DNA of 64,000 nucleotides from Nematocida homosporus (taxonomy: Eukaryota > Microsporidia). Shown here one piece after another: positions 62,306-64,000 of this stretch (position 1 is the stretch's first letter; each line of letters starts with the position of its first letter). Both the position numbers and the translations under genes were made by a program. A model generated the notes under the pieces. The model did no database searches. It was not told the DNA's origin and saw nothing but the letters and a program-made list of their open reading frames with translations. Location of the stretch: assembly GCF_024244095.1 (NCBI RefSeq), contig NW_026250684.1, positions 62,001 to 126,000 on the forward strand, written 5' to 3'.

Positions 62306-63073
62306 TTATACTGGCTGTAAAAGTCCACCCCCCCTTCTGTCTACCGCTTTGATGTTATAGTTCGCCCGAATCAGATCAAATAAGAGCTTCCAACTTTTGG
62401 GGTTGGGTGATAAGAAGATAAAAAACACAGTCTCACGCGTCTTCATTTTGGCTGGAATGTCTTCTAGTAAGGGCAAAAAGATATGCAATGAAAGAGGCTT
62501 GTCGAGATTTGAGGCATAGTCGGCCCAGTCGATGGTAAGACTAGGAGCCTCTAGAATGCGTAGCAGCAACAACAGCAATTTGATTCTGGCGGATGTATAG
62601 TTCATAGATAGCCCTATAAGGTGTAGGGGCGTTGGGCTGGCAATCGCCTTCATAACCTGCAGGTCGTTGTACCATTGGTTGCAGTCTTCCTCGCTGCTGC
62701 ACTTCAACAGTGAGATAGTTCTAAGAGCATTGCCGGGTATATAACATGGCGCCGTTGTGGGATCCAACTTAAGAATCCAGGACGATTGAGCGGCTGGATT
62801 GCTGCACTCTATCCAGGTGTGCTCATTGAGATTGTCTACCAGCAGCAGGTCCTTTAAGCGAGTAATTAGGCCGGAGTTGTCTGGAGCTAGAGCAGTAAAA
62901 GATACCTTTTTGTTCCCTTGCTTTTGGATTTTCACTCTCTTTGCTCGATTGGTCTTGCTACAGCCCGGGGTTACACCTAAGTTCGTTCCCGACCTGCTCG
63001 CGCTAGCTCGGTTTGACCAGATAAGAGCACAGTAGCACCACGCCCATAAATGCTTTGAACCTAAGCCGTACAT
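62306..63073 (-). CDS. Uncharacterised protein, possible signal sequence and LRR-like region
   Basis: The 255-aa protein starts from an ATG preceded by AAATTTGC and an in-frame stop. A hydrophobic N-terminal stretch (LWAWCYCALIW) followed by SNRASASRSG could be a signal peptide. Residues about 120-215 have Leu-spaced segments (LHLIGLSMNYTSARIKLLLLLLRIL), suggestive of leucine-rich repeats as in some microsporidian secreted families. I recognise no specific family. Another signal-peptide-bearing gene begins downstream of it at 63792. Confidence 0.55.
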   Translation of the reverse strand: MYGLGSKHLWAWCYCALIWSNRASASRSGTNLGVTPGCSKTNRAKRVKIQKQGNKKVSFTALAPDNSGLITRLKDLLLVDNLNEHTWIECSNPAAQSSWILKLDPTTAPCYIPGNALRTISLLKCSSEEDCNQWYNDLQVMKAIASPTPLHLIGLSMNYTSARIKLLLLLLRILEAPSLTIDWADYASNLDKPLSLHIFLPLLEDIPAKMKTRETVFFIFLSPNPKSWKLLFDLIRANYNIKAVDRRGGGLLQPV

Positions 63074-63791
63074 GCAAATTTGCTATCTCAAACTCGCATT
63101 AAATCACAGTAACACACTAGCTTTTTATCAATTTGTTCCAAAATAAGATTGTTGGATTAAAACGTAGTCATGGCATAGAAAATAAATGTGCTGTTCACAT
63201 GCGTATCTAACGCCATTTGAGTTTTGCCTTTAAGCCCGCTTGTTCATAACAGACTGTAGTGCCCAATACGAAGTCCATCTTAACTAATGCATACTCTATT
63301 AAAGACATTCCTTGAGATAAGTGGCGTCTTTTATTGAGTAAATAAGAATGCGAGTGTGAGGATGACGTCATATCGATTTGTAGCGTAGATATGCAAAACT
63401 AAATTGGTTAAAGCATCCTGGTTATATTAAAGTTACGTGTTAGTAGTAATATCAATTGATATCTATTGGTGAGTGGCTTACCATTAATCAGGTTGATCGT
63501 GTTGGTATTGTGTTGGTATTGCGTTAGTATTGGTAGTGGTCGTATGACAGCACTACACAGCCCCTGGGCAGGTAGCAGAATAAGTCATACTCATAGTGCT
63601 CCAGCTAGCCAGTAAATCTGCTCGTGGCAGAAACTTAGCAACAGCCAACTCTCTAAATTCTAAATCTAAATAGAACTAGTTAATGACAGAAATGTAAGAT
63701 TTGGTGCTGCTCAAAAATCAAAACGATCGACCAGCCTGGCAAAATGCGCATGTAATCTATAAGAATGCATTTTGTATTATCTACCTAGTTA
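63074..63791. other. Intergenic region of mixed composition
   Basis: The 718-bp spacer lacks the strong CA or GT runs except about 63490-63535 (GTGTTGGTATTGTGTTGG). No ORF or recognisable RNA was found. Its balanced composition differs from the other spacers. Confidence 0.5.
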
Positions 63792-64000
63792 ATGTATTTT
63801 AAACGATTGTGCTTATATATATCTTTGGGGCTTTGTGCCCTTGCCTTAACGGTTGTGGGGAGCAGTCTTGATAATAGTGATGGGACTCAAGAACAACTAG
63901 AATCCGCGAATATCATCCATGACTTTACCCTTACATCCTGCCTATATAATGAGGTGTTAGGTTCGACCTTCCAACCGACTGCCCAAGAAATGGGGCAGAA
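63792..64000 (+). CDS. Putative secreted protein, 3'-truncated by the window end
   Basis: An ATG at 63792 opens 69 codons that run to the last base without a stop. The start has the shape of a signal peptide: MYFKRL, then a hydrophobic core (LYISLGLCALALTVVG) and a probable cut after GSS. The mature part begins with Asp/Asn/Gln-rich sequence and carries one Cys in the visible region. The complete gene lies outside the window. No family can be named. Confidence 0.6.
   Translation, partial: MYFKRLCLYISLGLCALALTVVGSSLDNSDGTQEQLESANIIHDFTLTSCLYNEVLGSTFQPTAQEMGQ

Noticed and set aside
1..64000. Introns in ribosomal protein and other genes
   Set aside because: RPS6, RPS17 and the other conserved genes read through from their expected N-termini without a gap. 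I found no pair of splice sites needed to restore a frame.

Overview
The window looks like a nuclear chromosome segment from a microsporidian or a very close relative. Genes are intron-poor (I saw no convincing intron) and tightly packed. Several divergent pairs have start codons only 10 to 41 bp apart. Many proteins are shorter than their yeast orthologues (DNA polymerase alpha 957 aa, RPB2 1139 aa, ProRS 500 aa). The fungal chitin-synthase chaperone CHS7 and two mitosome-type Fe-S assembly genes (ISU1, JAC1) are present. Start codons are often preceded by a CCC(C) run or an AAATTT block, as described for microsporidian promoters. I cannot name the species.

Layout. Bases 1-8.3 kb hold the 3' part of NOG1, a helical/propeller protein with a Thr/Asn insert (weak RIC1 resemblance), and a 1382-aa secreted low-complexity protein. 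Bases 8.4-16 kb hold POL1, a BUD20-like zinc finger, a RhoGAP, MUS81, an S/T/P-rich putative RRM protein and a small basic ORF. Bases 16-26 kb hold RanGAP (RNA1), a WNK-like pseudokinase with two SAM-like repeats, glucose-6-phosphate isomerase, RPS6, an unknown protein, a C2H2 factor and RPS17. Bases 26-36 kb hold GlnRS, a HECT ligase, then a head-to-tail run with 6-19 bp gaps: membrane protein, CHS7, helical-repeat protein, MTQ2. Bases 36-48 kb hold eIF2-alpha, a CDP-alcohol phosphotransferase, an unknown protein, a PP2A-like phosphatase, a membrane-anchored GNAT, a small membrane protein, a CYR1-like adenylate cyclase, ISU1 and PP1. Bases 48-64 kb hold eIF2A, ProRS, a VAP protein, two unknowns, RPB2, JAC1, an initiator-like tRNA-Met, VMA5, a RING-CH membrane protein, an unknown protein, and the start of a secreted protein cut by the window end.

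Functionally most genes are housekeeping: translation and ribosome biogenesis (NOG1, BUD20, RPS6, RPS17, GlnRS, ProRS, eIF2-alpha, eIF2A, MTQ2, tRNA-Met), DNA replication/repair (POL1, MUS81), transcription (RPB2), Fe-S assembly (ISU1, JAC1), membranes and secretion (CHS7, VAP, EPT/CPT, VMA5) and ubiquitin (HECT, RING-CH). The accessory interest lies in signalling: an adenylate cyclase with the fungal RA/LRR/PP2C-like/cyclase order but an altered catalytic Asn, a WNK-like pseudokinase, a RhoGAP, a PP2A-like phosphatase lacking the terminal Leu, and an eIF2-alpha with Thr in place of the regulatory Ser.

Intergenic DNA is low in complexity and built from GT-rich (TTGGGTTAG-like) or CA-rich (AACCCAAC-like) sequence. 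The GT-rich form tends to follow stop codons and the CA-rich form tends to precede start codons.
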